Shown here: positions 7,951 to 17,564 of the stretch, in pieces
How positions within the stretch are numbered: the stretch's first letter is position 1
Layout: every line of letters begins with the position of its first letter
Assembly (NCBI RefSeq): GCF_014652415.1
Contig: NZ_BMYT01000002.1
Coordinates: 682,001-746,000, forward strand
Source: Affinundibacterium macrobrachii
GTDB lineage: Bacteria; Pseudomonadota; Gammaproteobacteria; Burkholderiales; Burkholderiaceae_D
Length of the DNA stretch: 64,000 nt
Reading direction: 5' to 3'
Made by a program: the position numbers and the translations under genes
Notes under the pieces: generated by a model
What the model was told of the DNA's origin: nothing
The model's input: the letters and a program-made list of their open reading frames with translations, nothing else
Database searches by the model: none

Positions 7951-8064
7951 ATGAATAATTTAATCGATATGTTGTATGTGGGAGGAATCCTAGGATTTCT
8001 CCTACTGGTATTGGCGCTTGCGGCGATCTGTCACAAACTGGAAAACCATCAGGAGAGCAAATAA
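7951..8064 (+). CDS. 37-residue membrane peptide at the head of the kdp operon
   Basis: The peptide has a single hydrophobic span (residues about 8-28) followed by a short charged tail (CHKLENHQESK). The start at 7951 is supported by GGAGG about six bases upstream; a longer frame from 7819 is not supported. Its stop codon overlaps the kdpF start (TAATG), so translation is probably coupled. It is not KdpF, which is encoded next and matches the known 29-residue peptide. It is likely a single-span membrane peptide co-produced with the potassium pump, with unknown role. Peptides of this type in front of kdpF are rarely annotated because of their length. Confidence 0.7.
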   Translation: MNNLIDMLYVGGILGFLLLVLALAAICHKLENHQESK

Positions 8065-8153
8065 TGAATAGCTTTTATGTGATTGGTGCTGTGGTTGCTG
8101 CGGCATTGCTGGTTTATTTGGTGGTTGCATTACTAAATGCAGAGGAGTTGTGA
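8064..8153 (+). CDS. kdpF: KdpF, small subunit of the Kdp potassium pump
   Basis: A 29-residue single-span peptide ending VALLNAEEL, which matches the length and ending of Escherichia coli KdpF (YALINAEAF). KdpF stabilises the KdpFABC complex in the inner membrane. AGGAGAG precedes the ATG. The start overlaps the stop of the preceding small peptide, and its TGA overlaps the kdpA ATG by one base (8153). Confidence 0.9.
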   Translation: MNSFYVIGAVVAAALLVYLVVALLNAEEL

Positions 8154-9973
8154 TGACTGGTCAATCAATTTTATTAATGCTAGTTTTCTTTGTGGTGTTG
8201 CTGTCTTTAGCCTATCCACTAGGTAAGTTAATTAGTCAGGTTGCAGATGAGAAGGCCAAGGTCTCTGGACTGCAGTGGTTGGGCTTTTTAGAGCGTGGTT
8301 TATTTAAATTGGCTGGTATCAAAAGCGAGCAAGAGATGACTTGTAAAGGCTATGCCATCGCTTTGTTAGTCTTTAATGCTTTTGGCACTTTAATGGTCTA
8401 TCTAGTGCAGCGCCTACAATTTTGGTTGCCTTTTAATCCGCAAGGATTGCCAAATGTTAGCCCAGATTCGTCCTTCAATACCGCGGTGAGTTTTGTCAGT
8501 AATACGAATTGGCAGGGCTATGTAGGCGAAGCGACCATGAGTTATTTGACGCAGATGTTGGTGCTGGCTGGACAGAATTTCTTTTCCGCCGCGACCGGTA
8601 TTGCGGTTGTGTTCGCGTTGATTCGTGGATTCTCGCGCCATTCATCTAAATCCATCGGTAACTTCTGGGTCGACTTGACGCGATCTACTGTGTATCTGCT
8701 GTTGCCATTATCAGTGATTTTTGCGACGTTTCTGCTTAGTCAGGGCGTGATTCAGAATTTCTCATCGTATAAACAAGTGCAATTGATTGAGCCTGTGACA
8801 TATAGCGTGGCAGCAACGGGCGCTGATGGGCAAGCTTTAAAAGATGATAAGGGTGCGCCAGTGATGGAAACGTTGACGGCGAAAACACAAACGCTGGCGA
8901 TGGGGCCAGTGGCGTCACAAGAAGCGATCAAATTGTTGGGTACCAATGGCGGTGGATTTTTCAATATGAACTCAGCACATCCTTTCGAGAATCCAACCGC
9001 ATTGAGCAATTTCTTCCAGATGATCGCGATCTTCTTAATTCCTGCCGGCTTATGTTTTGCTTTTGGTCGTATGGTTGGAGATCAACGACAAGGCATGGCA
9101 GTTCTTGCCACGATGAGTCTTTTATTTGTTGTGATGACTGTGGGCGTCATGGCTGCAGAACAACAAGCACACCCCGCCTATGCCGCCTTGAATATTGATC
9201 AAGCGCCTAGTGCTCTGCAAGCTGGTGGCAATATGGAAGGTAAAGAAAGTCGTTTTGGTATCAGTGCTTCCGCGTTGTTTGTTGCAGTCACTACGGCGGT
9301 CTCTTGCGGTGCGGTGAACGCAATGCATGACTCTCTTATGCCACTCGGTGGATTGGTACCTCTGGCTTTAATGCAATTTGGTGAAGTCGTATTTGGTGGC
9401 GTTGGTTCTGGCTTGTATGGCATGTTGATCTTTGCGATCTTGGCGGTATTTATTGCGGGTCTGATGATTGGTCGTACCCCTGAATACTTAGGCAAAAAGA
9501 TTCAAGCTTACGAAATGAAAATGACCTCGATTGCGATCTTGGTGACGCCGATTCTGGTGTTAGCTGGCACTGCGATTGCCGTGATGAGTGACGCTGGACG
9601 TGCAGGTATCTTAAATCCCGGTGCGCATGGTTTCTCTGAGGTGCTGTACGCTTTTACTTCAGCGGCGAATAACAATGGTAGTGCGTTTGCGGGATTAACT
9701 TCGAACACACCTTTCTACAACATGATGTTGGCGATAGCGATGTGGTTTGGACGCTTTGCCGTGATCGTTCCGGTGCTTGCCATCGCAGGTTCTTTAGCAG
9801 CGAAAAAACGTTTGGAAGTCAATGCTGGAACGATGCCTACGCACGGCCCAATGTTTATCGCTTTGTTAGCGGGCACGGTGGTGTTAATCAGTGTGTTGAA
9901 CTATGTGCCCGCTTTGGCTTTGGGACCTGTGGTCGAACATTTACAAATGTTTAGTCCAGCAAGTCCACGCTAA
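8153..9973 (+). CDS. kdpA: Potassium-transporting ATPase, channel subunit KdpA
   Basis: A 606-residue polytopic inner-membrane protein of the superfamily of K+ transporters; it forms the selectivity filter and intersubunit tunnel of the high-affinity Kdp pump. Hallmarks visible are [15 protein letters not shown] with [12 protein letters not shown] (first filter region) and [19 protein letters not shown] (a filter repeat), plus [13 protein letters not shown] late in the chain. The length is slightly above the 557 of Escherichia coli. An ATG overlapping the kdpF stop, with AGAGGAG upstream, sets the start. Expression is expected under low potassium through KdpDE, encoded downstream. Confidence 0.97.
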   Translation: MTGQSILLMLVFFVVLLSLAYPLGKLISQVADEKAKVSGLQWLGFLERGLFKLAGIKSEQEMTCKGYAIALLVFNAFGTLMVYLVQRLQFWLPFNPQGLPNVSPDSSFNTAVSFVSNTNWQGYVGEATMSYLTQMLVLAGQNFFSAATGIAVVFALIRGFSRHSSKSIGNFWVDLTRSTVYLLLPLSVIFATFLLSQGVIQNFSSYKQVQLIEPVTYSVAATGADGQALKDDKGAPVMETLTAKTQTLAMGPVASQEAIKLLGTNGGGFFNMNSAHPFENPTALSNFFQMIAIFLIPAGLCFAFGRMVGDQRQGMAVLATMSLLFVVMTVGVMAAEQQAHPAYAALNIDQAPSALQAGGNMEGKESRFGISASALFVAVTTAVSCGAVNAMHDSLMPLGGLVPLALMQFGEVVFGGVGSGLYGMLIFAILAVFIAGLMIGRTPEYLGKKIQAYEMKMTSIAILVTPILVLAGTAIAVMSDAGRAGILNPGAHGFSEVLYAFTSAANNNGSAFAGLTSNTPFYNMMLAIAMWFGRFAVIVPVLAIAGSLAAKKRLEVNAGTMPTHGPMFIALLAGTVVLISVLNYVPALALGPVVEHLQMFSPASPR

Positions 9974-9989
9974 GCCTGAGGAGAATCTG

Positions 9990-12224
9990 ATGTCTAATAC
10001 GAATTTACAGAAAAATCTTGCTGCAGCAAATGCAGCAAATGCAGCAAATGCAGCAAATGCAGCAAATGCGGCAAATGCAGCAAATGCGGCAAATGCAGCA
10101 GCAAAAGCTGAACACCTTGCTAATGTGGATACTGCCAGTGCGAATAATCGTCTGGCGCTATTTGATGCGAAGTTGATCAAACCCGCCATTATTGATGCTT
10201 TCCGAAAATTGACACCACGCACGCAGTTACGCAGTCCAGTGATGTTTGTAGTGTATATCGGTAGCATTATTACGAGCTTGTTGTATGTGCATGCCTTGTT
10301 CGGAAAAGGCGAAGCCGATGCTAGCTTTATTTTGGCGATCAGTATTTGGTTGTGGTTTACAGTATTGTTTGCAAATTTTGCCGAAGCTTTGGCTGAGGGG
10401 CGCAGCAAGGCGCAAGCCGCTTCGTTAAAAGGACTAAAGCAATCAGTGATCGCCAAAAAATTGGCAACGCCAAAATATGGTACAACTTGGTTGCCAGCAA
10501 ACGTACAAGATTTACGTAAAGGGGATGTGTTTTTGGTAGAAGCCAACGACGTGATCGCGATTGACGGCGAAGTCATCGAAGGTGTTGCGACGGTGGATGA
10601 AAGCGCGATTACCGGTGAATCTGCACCAGTGATACGTGAATCTGGTGGCGACTTTTCTTCAGTGACAGGCGGTACTCGGGTGCTGTCTGATTGGCTGGTG
10701 GTGCGAGTGACCTCCAATCCGGGCGAGGCCTTTATTGACCGTATGATTGCTATGGTAGAAGGTGCCAAACGTCAAAAAACACCGAACGAAGTAGCACTCA
10801 CGATTCTCTTGATCGCATTGACGATTATCTTTCTGGTTGTGACCGTTACCTTGTTGCCTTTCTCCTTATTTAGTGTGAATGCAGCGACTGCTCTAGGTTT
10901 TAGTTCCGCGCCTGTATCGATTACGGTTTTGATTGCCCTGTTGGTCTGTTTGATTCCGACTACCATTGGTGGTTTGTTATCCTCAATTGGTGTCGCTGGC
11001 ATGAGTCGTATGATGCAAGCGAATGTGATTGCGACATCGGGTCGTGCGGTTGAGGCTGCGGGTGACGTCGATGTCTTATTGTTAGATAAAACTGGCACGA
11101 TCACTTTGGGTAATCGCCAAGCGTCAGAATTTTTCCCAGCACCTGGCGTGACAGCGGTGCAATTGGCCGACGTTGCGCAACTCGCCTCGCTCGCTGATGA
11201 GACGCCAGAAGGCCGCAGTATCGTGGTGTTGGCAAAACAGCGTTTCAATTTGCGTGAACGCGAGATGGCCTCTCTGCAGGCACAGTTTGTACAATTCACC
11301 GCCCAGACTCGCATGAGCGGTGTTGATATCGGTGAAGTTGCGGTTCGTGTTGTCCGCAAAGGGGCTGCTGATGCGGTACGCAAATTTCAAGAGGCGGCAG
11401 GACGCACTTTCCCAGCCGAAGTGACGAAGACTGTCGATGATATTTCTCGCCGAGGCAGTACGCCTTTGGTAGTACTCGATGATGGTAAAGTCATGGGCAC
11501 AATTGAACTTAAAGATATCGTCAAAGGCGGAATTAAAGAGCGCTTTGCTGAATTGCGCCGCATGGGAATCAAAACCGTCATGATCACTGGTGATAATAAG
11601 TTGACTGCAGCAGCGATTGCGGCGGAAGCGGGTGTCGATGACTTTCTGGCAGAAGCAACGCCGGAAGATAAATTGAAATTGATACGCAGCTATCAAGCCG
11701 AGGGGCGTCTAGTTGCGATGACTGGGGACGGCACCAATGATGCACCAGCATTGGCCCAAGCGGATGTCGCGGTGGCCATGAATTCCGGTACGCAAGCAGC
11801 GAAAGAAGCAGGCAATATGGTGGATTTGGATTCGAATCCGACTAAGTTATTAGAGATCGTTGAAATCGGCAAACAAATGTTGATGACACGCGGATCCTTA
11901 ACGACTTTTTCGATTGCGAATGATATCGCCAAATATTTTGCGATTATTCCTGCGGCATTTGTGGCGACTTATCCGCAATTGAAATCACTGGACATCATGC
12001 AATTGACGAGTCCGAACTCAGCAATTATGTCGGCTGTGATTTTTAATGCTTTGATTATTGTGTTTTTGATTCCTCTCGCTTTAAGAGGCGTGAAGTATCG
12101 TGCGGTCGGCGCGTCTTTGTTATTGCGTCGTAATCTATTGATCTATGGCCTCGGCGGTATTGTTCTACCTTTTGTCGGGATTAAATTGATCGATATGATT
12201 TTGACTTTTTTGAATTTGGCTTAA
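9990..12224 (+). CDS. kdpB: Potassium-transporting P-type ATPase KdpB with repeat-extended N terminus
   Basis: A 744-residue catalytic P-type ATPase subunit. The phosphorylation motif DKTGT is near residue 367, the actuator TGES near 208 (its Ser is an inhibitory phosphorylation site in Escherichia coli), and [11 protein letters not shown] near 576. The conserved body starts at [13 protein letters not shown], about residue 55; in Escherichia coli the equivalent LALFE is only five residues from the N terminus. The extra ~50 residues are low complexity and carry eight AAN repeats. The start at 9990 is chosen from GAGGAG seven bases upstream; the frame is open further up into kdpA but without need. 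It starts 16 bases after kdpA. Confidence 0.96.
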   Translation: MSNTNLQKNLAAANAANAANAANAANAANAANAANAAAKAEHLANVDTASANNRLALFDAKLIKPAIIDAFRKLTPRTQLRSPVMFVVYIGSIITSLLYVHALFGKGEADASFILAISIWLWFTVLFANFAEALAEGRSKAQAASLKGLKQSVIAKKLATPKYGTTWLPANVQDLRKGDVFLVEANDVIAIDGEVIEGVATVDESAITGESAPVIRESGGDFSSVTGGTRVLSDWLVVRVTSNPGEAFIDRMIAMVEGAKRQKTPNEVALTILLIALTIIFLVVTVTLLPFSLFSVNAATALGFSSAPVSITVLIALLVCLIPTTIGGLLSSIGVAGMSRMMQANVIATSGRAVEAAGDVDVLLLDKTGTITLGNRQASEFFPAPGVTAVQLADVAQLASLADETPEGRSIVVLAKQRFNLREREMASLQAQFVQFTAQTRMSGVDIGEVAVRVVRKGAADAVRKFQEAAGRTFPAEVTKTVDDISRRGSTPLVVLDDGKVMGTIELKDIVKGGIKERFAELRRMGIKTVMITGDNKLTAAAIAAEAGVDDFLAEATPEDKLKLIRSYQAEGRLVAMTGDGTNDAPALAQADVAVAMNSGTQAAKEAGNMVDLDSNPTKLLEIVEIGKQMLMTRGSLTTFSIANDIAKYFAIIPAAFVATYPQLKSLDIMQLTSPNSAIMSAVIFNALIIVFLIPLALRGVKYRAVGASLLLRRNLLIYGLGGIVLPFVGIKLIDMILTFLNLA
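10023..10094 (+). repeat. Eight-copy 9-base tandem repeat inside kdpB
   Basis: Eight uninterrupted copies of GCAGCAAAT (copies 6 and 8 read GCGGCAAAT) encode Ala-Ala-Asn eight times, residues 12-35 of KdpB. A ninth partial unit follows as GCAGCAGCA. Units are in frame, so copy number changes would alter length without breaking the gene. Confidence 0.97.
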
Positions 12225-12255
12225 CCGATTTATCTGCATGCATATAGGAAATATC

Positions 12256-12846
12256 ATGAGTACAAATAATTCTATCCTATCCACCTTGCGTCCTGCAGCG
12301 ATGCTGTTTGTCGGACTCACCGTTGTGGTAGGCCTTGCTTATCCACTAGCGATGACGGGTATAGCAAAACTTGCTTTTAACGAAAAGGCAGAAGGTAGTT
12401 TGATTGTTAAAGATGGTAAGGTCGTCGGCTCTAGTTTGATCGGACAGTCCTTTAGTTCCCCGCAATTTTTCTGGGGGCGCCCGTCTGCGACAAGCCCAAT
12501 GGCGAACAACGCTACTAATTCGAGTGGCTCGAATTTAGGCCCGACAAACGTGGCTCAGTTGGACAATGTGAAAGCGCGCGTTGATGCTTTGAAAGCCGCA
12601 GACCCTAGCAATACTGCGGCAATTCCAGTGGACTTGGTAACCGCTTCAGCCAGTGGTTTAGATCCAGAAATTAGTTTGGCTGCTGCGTACTATCAAGTCC
12701 CTAGAGTTGCGCGAGAGCGTAAAATGACAGAAGCGCAAGTACGCGCATTGATCGATCAGCTCGCGCAGAAACCTGTCATGGGATTGTTTGGTGAACCGCG
12801 TGTGAACGTTTTGCAGTTGAATCTAGCACTCCCGCAATCTAAGTAA
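12256..12846 (+). CDS. kdpC: Potassium-transporting ATPase subunit KdpC
   Basis: A 196-residue KdpC with one N-terminal membrane span (residues about 12-35) and a periplasmic domain. Family motifs visible are [21 protein letters not shown] and [17 protein letters not shown]. KdpC stabilises the complex and is linked to cooperative ATP use. The start at 12256 has TAGGAA upstream; an upstream in-frame ATG at 12238 would add six residues. It begins 31 bases after kdpB. Confidence 0.95.
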   Translation: MSTNNSILSTLRPAAMLFVGLTVVVGLAYPLAMTGIAKLAFNEKAEGSLIVKDGKVVGSSLIGQSFSSPQFFWGRPSATSPMANNATNSSGSNLGPTNVAQLDNVKARVDALKAADPSNTAAIPVDLVTASASGLDPEISLAAAYYQVPRVARERKMTEAQVRALIDQLAQKPVMGLFGEPRVNVLQLNLALPQSK

Positions 12847-12888
12847 ATATGTAATTAATTGAGTTTAATCGACAACACGCATATTGTT

Positions 12889-15651
12889 ATGGGAAACAAC
12901 ATCGACCAACGCCCCGATCCTGATGTTCTGCTCGCTCACGTGCAGGCACAGGAAAGGCGTGCAACACGCGGTAAATTACGCATCTATTTTGGCGCCTCCG
13001 CAGGGGTTGGCAAAACTTACGCGATGCTTTCAGCCGCACATAAATTGCTGAAAAATGGTGAAGCAGTCTTGGTCGGTGTGATCGAAACCCACGGTCGTGA
13101 TGAGACAGCGGCACTGGTGGATGGATTAGAAGTCCTACCGCTGAAAACAATTAATTATCGCGACAAAACTTTGTATGAATTTGATATCGATGCAGCGCTG
13201 GAACGTCGCCCCGAATTAATTTTGATAGATGAACTCGCTCATTCGAATGCACCAGGATCACGGCATCCAAAGCGGTGGCAAGATGTGGAGGAACTATTAG
13301 ATGCGGGCATCGATGTGTTCACCACAGTCAATGTCCAGCATCTAGAAAGCTTAACTGACGTAGTCGGTGGCATCACCGGCATTCGTGTTGCTGAGACTTT
13401 ACCTGATACGATCTTTGACGAAGCCGATGAAGTTGTGTTGGTGGATATTCCAGCCGATGAATTGCTAGCACGCCTAAAGACAGGACGAGTCTATAAAGCG
13501 CAGCAAGCAGAACGCGCTGCTAAGAATTTTTTTCGTAAAGGGAATTTAATTGCCCTACGCGAACTCGCTTTACGCCGTACTGCCGATAGAGTAGAAGATG
13601 ATGTCCAAGCCTATCGTGTAGAAAAATCGATTAATACGGTTTGGAAGACTGACGCTGCCTTGCTGGTATGTGTCGGGCCACAAGCGAATGCGGATCATGT
13701 GGTTCGTAGTGCAGCGCGTTTGTCTAAACAGATGAATGCGGAGTGGCAGGCCATCTATATCGAAACTCCTACTTTACAAAAATTACCAGCATCAGCACGT
13801 GAACGAATTTTAAAAAATTTGAAATTGGCACAAGATTTGGGCGCAAAGACTGCCGTATTGACAGGCAATGATATTGCGCAAACGATCGTTGATTATGCGA
13901 ATCAATATAATTTCTCTCGTATTGTGATAGGTCGTCGTAAAGCGGTGTTCAACTGGCGTACCACCTTGGCACAACGGTTGGCAGCACGCGCCCACAATCT
14001 TGATTTGATTGAGATAGGTGGAGAATCGAATCATTTTGAAATCAATCAGGAGCCTCGTTCATTTGATCAAAAGCCAGCAGTGATTGATGGCGCAAATTTA
14101 GGTAAGCGACGCGTCTTACGCTATGTTTATGCAGGGCTCGCTAGCGTTCTTACCGTGATCATTGCGACGCCTTTATTGGCGGTGTTTAATTTAGTTAACA
14201 TCGCGATGCTGTTCTTGTTAACTGTGGTCCTAGTTGCGGTGCGATTTGGACGTGGACCCTCTGTATTGGCCACTGTGGTTGGGGTGCTGGCGTTTGACTT
14301 TTTCTTCGTACCACCGCGCTTTTCTTTTGCTGTCAGTGATTTGCAATATGTAATGACGTTTGGCGTCATGCTTGCGGTCGGATTGATTACGGGACATTTG
14401 ACCGCTGGTCTTCGTTATCAAGCCAAAGTAGCCTCACATCGGGAGTCTCGTTCACTTGCTCTGTATGAATTTGCTCGTGATTTATCTGGCTTTTTGCAAA
14501 GCGAACAAATCATTGAAGCGACGCAAACGGCTATACAAACTACTTTTCGTGCAAAAGCCACCTTGTTACTACCAGATGATGAAGGACGTTTGCAATTACC
14601 TGAGTCGGCGGCGATTGGCTTAGATATGGGTATAGCGCAATGGGCTTTTGATAAAGTTGAAGTCGCAGGCATCAGCACAGACACTTTGCCGTCAAGCCCG
14701 TATTTCTATTTACCTTTGGTCGCACCGATGCGCACGCGCGGTTTATTGGCGATCGCTCCCGAGAACCGCAGTTGGATCTTGATTCCAGAGCAACGCCAGC
14801 AATTGGATACTTTTGCAGCCTTAGTTGCTATCGCATTAGAACGCGTGCATTACATCGAAGTTGCACAGGGTGCTTTGCTACACATGGAATCTGAACGTTT
14901 GCGTAACTCTCTGTTGGCCGCATTGTCGCATGATCTGCGTACTCCACTGACCTCGATCGTTGGCATTTCAGAAGCATTGACTACATCAAAACCAGAGCTC
15001 AGCCAAAAACAACAAGTGATGACGCAAGCCCTGCATGCAGAAGCCCTACGCATGAGTGCCCTGGTTGCGAATTTGCTCGATATGGCACGCATACAAAGTG
15101 GTGAAGTGAAATTGGATTTACAGTGGCAAGCATTCGAAGAAGTGGTGGGTAGCGCGATACGCATCAGTGCACCGCAGTTAAGAGAGCATCAGGTGCAAAC
15201 ACAGTTAGCGAGTGACTTACCACTGGTGAATTTTGATGCAGTTTTGATAGAACGTGTTCTATGCAATTTGTTAGAAAATGCAGCGAAATATACGCCAGAG
15301 GGATCACGTATCACACTGAGCGTGAATCTATTGGAAAGTGATCTCCAGGTGATGGTTTATGATAATGGACCGGGTTTGCCCGTTGGCAAAGAGGAAGCGA
15401 TATTTGAAAAATTCACGCGGGGTGAGCGCGAATCCTCTAAGCCCGGCGTCGGCTTAGGATTAGCTATTTGCCGTGCGATAGTTGAAGCGCATCATGGTCG
15501 AATACGCGCCGCGAACTCTCCTGACGGCGGTGCTTGTATTACTTTTACCTTACCATTGGGAATGCCGCCAAAAATGCCAGAATTTGACGCTACCAACGCA
15601 ATCCATGAAGGATCGCCCGTGATTACACATGCTAAAAGGCAAGAGCAATGA
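12889..15651 (+). CDS. kdpD: Potassium sensor histidine kinase KdpD
   Basis: About 920 residues. The N-terminal KdpD domain has the Walker A segment GASAGVGKTYAM (residues about 35-46) and DELAHSNAPGSRHPKRWQDV. A universal stress protein domain lies near residues 250-375, four close membrane spans (DUF4118) near 400-500, then a GAF-like region, the phospho-acceptor LSHDLRTPLTSI (His near residue 682) and an ATPase domain with N and G boxes (NLLENAAKYTPEG, GLGLAICRAIVEAHHG). The ATG at 12889 fits the family's N terminus (RPDPDVLL); a TTG at 12859 is possible. It senses K+ limitation and phosphorylates KdpE, whose gene overlaps by four bases. Confidence 0.95.
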   Translation: MGNNIDQRPDPDVLLAHVQAQERRATRGKLRIYFGASAGVGKTYAMLSAAHKLLKNGEAVLVGVIETHGRDETAALVDGLEVLPLKTINYRDKTLYEFDIDAALERRPELILIDELAHSNAPGSRHPKRWQDVEELLDAGIDVFTTVNVQHLESLTDVVGGITGIRVAETLPDTIFDEADEVVLVDIPADELLARLKTGRVYKAQQAERAAKNFFRKGNLIALRELALRRTADRVEDDVQAYRVEKSINTVWKTDAALLVCVGPQANADHVVRSAARLSKQMNAEWQAIYIETPTLQKLPASARERILKNLKLAQDLGAKTAVLTGNDIAQTIVDYANQYNFSRIVIGRRKAVFNWRTTLAQRLAARAHNLDLIEIGGESNHFEINQEPRSFDQKPAVIDGANLGKRRVLRYVYAGLASVLTVIIATPLLAVFNLVNIAMLFLLTVVLVAVRFGRGPSVLATVVGVLAFDFFFVPPRFSFAVSDLQYVMTFGVMLAVGLITGHLTAGLRYQAKVASHRESRSLALYEFARDLSGFLQSEQIIEATQTAIQTTFRAKATLLLPDDEGRLQLPESAAIGLDMGIAQWAFDKVEVAGISTDTLPSSPYFYLPLVAPMRTRGLLAIAPENRSWILIPEQRQQLDTFAALVAIALERVHYIEVAQGALLHMESERLRNSLLAALSHDLRTPLTSIVGISEALTTSKPELSQKQQVMTQALHAEALRMSALVANLLDMARIQSGEVKLDLQWQAFEEVVGSAIRISAPQLREHQVQTQLASDLPLVNFDAVLIERVLCNLLENAAKYTPEGSRITLSVNLLESDLQVMVYDNGPGLPVGKEEAIFEKFTRGERESSKPGVGLGLAICRAIVEAHHGRIRAANSPDGGACITFTLPLGMPPKMPEFDATNAIHEGSPVITHAKRQEQ

Positions 15652-16367
15652 GTCAAACAGCAAAAGATCCAAATATCAGTACACCGAGTGCCCTGTTGGT
15701 CGAAGATGAGCCGCAGATCCGTCGCTTTGTGCGCACTGCATTGGAAGAAGAGGGCTGGCAGGTGAATGAGTCGAGCACCTTGCAGCGAGGTCTAATTGAT
15801 GCAGGCACTCGTCATCCCGATTTGGTGATTCTCGATTTGGGATTGCCGGATGGTGATGGAATCGATTTCATTCGAGATGTACGACGCTGGTCTAGCGTAC
15901 CGATTATTGTGTTATCCGCACGGGTTAGTGAGGTGGAAAAAATCCGCGCACTTGATGCTGGTGCCGATGATTATTTAACAAAACCGTTTGGGATTGGCGA
16001 ACTGCAAGCACGAGTGCGCGCTACCTTGCGGCGACAACGCCAGCCAGGTGTCAACTTGAGCGGTATTGTGCAATTTGGTGACGTGAAAATCGATATGAAG
16101 GCAAGATTAGTCACCAAAGCTGACGAAGTGGTGCATCTGACGCCAACTGAATTTAGATTGCTGAATGTCTTGGTCAACCATGCAGGACGTGTGGTAACGA
16201 ATCCGCAGCTACTCAAGGAAGTCTGGGGCCCATCGCATGGGGAGAGCGGACATTACTTAAGAATCTATATGCGTTATCTAAGACAAAAATTGGAAGACGA
16301 TCCAACTCAGCCCAAGTATTTCTTAACCGAAACCGCCGTGGGGTATCGTCTGATGTTACCGCAGTAA
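15648..16367 (+). CDS. kdpE: Response regulator KdpE
   Basis: A 239-residue OmpR-type regulator: a receiver domain with ALLVEDEPQIRR, phospho-acceptor Asp in VILDLGLPDGDG (about residue 62) and TKPF, then a winged-helix DNA-binding domain with LTPTEFRLLNVLVNHAGRVVT and the typical C-terminal YLRQKLEDDPTQPKYFLTE pattern. Its ATG overlaps the kdpD stop (ATGA), so the two are translationally coupled. It is expected to activate the kdp operon upstream of it under K+ limitation. Confidence 0.96.
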   Translation: MSQTAKDPNISTPSALLVEDEPQIRRFVRTALEEEGWQVNESSTLQRGLIDAGTRHPDLVILDLGLPDGDGIDFIRDVRRWSSVPIIVLSARVSEVEKIRALDAGADDYLTKPFGIGELQARVRATLRRQRQPGVNLSGIVQFGDVKIDMKARLVTKADEVVHLTPTEFRLLNVLVNHAGRVVTNPQLLKEVWGPSHGESGHYLRIYMRYLRQKLEDDPTQPKYFLTETAVGYRLMLPQ

Positions 16368-16402
16368 TTTAGCAAACCCAAGCAAATCCTAAAAACATGT
16401 GC

Positions 16403-16426
16403 ATCGACAAGCATTGGTTTGTCGAT
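16403..16426 (+). terminator. Hairpin after kdpE, possible terminator
   Basis: ATCGACAA and TTGTCGAT form a perfect 8-base stem around an 8-base loop, 36 bases after the kdpE stop. There is no T run, so it is either a weak or Rho-assisted end, or an mRNA 3'-stabilising hairpin. Confidence 0.45.
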
Positions 16427-16539
16427 AGGGCTTCTGCACGCCAACATTTACTAATTGAAGTATTTTTGTTCTTGTCGATAATCGAATTTATAAGAACATT
16501 CACCAGAACGACATCGTCGTTAATTTGAAAGGAAGTAAG

Positions 16540-17286
16540 ATGAAGAGAGTTTTTTTAGTCACTGCTATAGCAACTATGTTTAACGCTCAAGTAGCACACG
16601 CGCAAGATGCCGCACCAACCGCGAAGCCGGAGCATGAGTTTAGTTTCAATGCGGCGTTGGTATCGGACTACCGTTACCGTGGTATTTCACAAACGCGTTT
16701 AAAGCCAGCCTTACAAGGCGGTGTTGATTATGTGAATAATGCATCTGGTTTCTATGCCGGCGCTTGGGCATCGACCATTAAATGGACCAAAGATGCAGGT
16801 GGTAGCGGTAGTGTTGAAGTCGATTTGTATGCAGGTAAGCGCGGTTCATTGACTAGTGACGCCAGTTATGACGTCGGAGTTTTAACTTACGTTTATCCAT
16901 CTAATGGATTGGCTGTGAGCGCGAATACAACAGAAATTTATGGTCAGATCAACTATGGTTCCGCGTATGCGAAATACTCGCACTCGACGACGAACTTGTT
17001 TGGTTTTGCGAATAGCAAAAACAGCGGCTACCTAGACATCGGAGCGAATATTGAAATTAAGAACGGCTTGGTGTTGAATCTGCATGCTGGTCATCAACGA
17101 GTTAACCACAACAGCATTTCTTCTTATACCGATTGGAAAGTTGGCATCACCAAAGACCTCGGCGTATTCAATGCCGCATTGGCTGTGATCGGCACGAATG
17201 CAAATAAACTTGCATACGCTTCACCTGCGAATGGAAAGTTTTTGGGAAAAACAGCGGTGGTAGCAACTGTTAGCAAAAATTTTTGA
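16540..17286 (+). CDS. TorF-family putative outer-membrane porin
   Basis: A 248-residue exported protein of the TIGR02001/Gcw_chp type. A signal peptide ends near AHAQD (residue 23). The mature chain opens with the family signature ALVSDYRYRGISQT and alternates short aromatic strands, ending in a C-terminal Phe (VATVSKNF), the usual outer-membrane beta-barrel signature. The start at 16540 has AAAGGAAG upstream. The family is common in proteobacteria; transport of small solutes is assumed but the substrate is unknown. It is a single gene, 172 bases after kdpE, and a possible osmotic link to kdp is speculation. Confidence 0.85.
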   Translation: MKRVFLVTAIATMFNAQVAHAQDAAPTAKPEHEFSFNAALVSDYRYRGISQTRLKPALQGGVDYVNNASGFYAGAWASTIKWTKDAGGSGSVEVDLYAGKRGSLTSDASYDVGVLTYVYPSNGLAVSANTTEIYGQINYGSAYAKYSHSTTNLFGFANSKNSGYLDIGANIEIKNGLVLNLHAGHQRVNHNSISSYTDWKVGITKDLGVFNAALAVIGTNANKLAYASPANGKFLGKTAVVATVSKNF

Positions 17287-17320
17287 TCAAGCTAAATTAA
17301 TCTTGTTATTTTGAACTTTT

Positions 17321-17372
17321 TCTTGTCATTTGAAATCGCCTAGCAAAGTGAAGTTACCGAAAAATGACAAGA
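17321..17372. repeat. Long-loop inverted repeat after the porin gene
   Basis: TCTTGTCATTT (17321-17331) and AAATGACAAGA (17362-17372) are perfect 11-base complements with a 30-base spacer. A degenerate direct copy of the left arm (TCTTGTTATTTTG) stands at 17301. It lies 35 bases after the porin stop. It could be an mRNA 3' structure or a protein-binding pair. Confidence 0.5.
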
Positions 17373-17564
17373 GAAAGGCAGTCATACAACAAAAAAACGA
17401 TGATTTAAAACAATTTTTTTATGGAAATGGCTAGAAACATGCGCTTCACCTTTAGAATCAGAGGATTATAAAAACGCAGCAAATTTGTATTTAATTTTTG
17501 CTTCGCTGTAATTTCTTCTTAACAGACTCTTCACAAGCTGTTGATCTCTGAATTCCGATACCGA

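Noticed and set aside
9941-10768. 275-codon frame antisense to kdpB
   Set aside because: A shadow of the strong kdpB coding bias and the GCAGCAAAT repeat; the Ala/Phe-rich product reflects the repeat read backwards.
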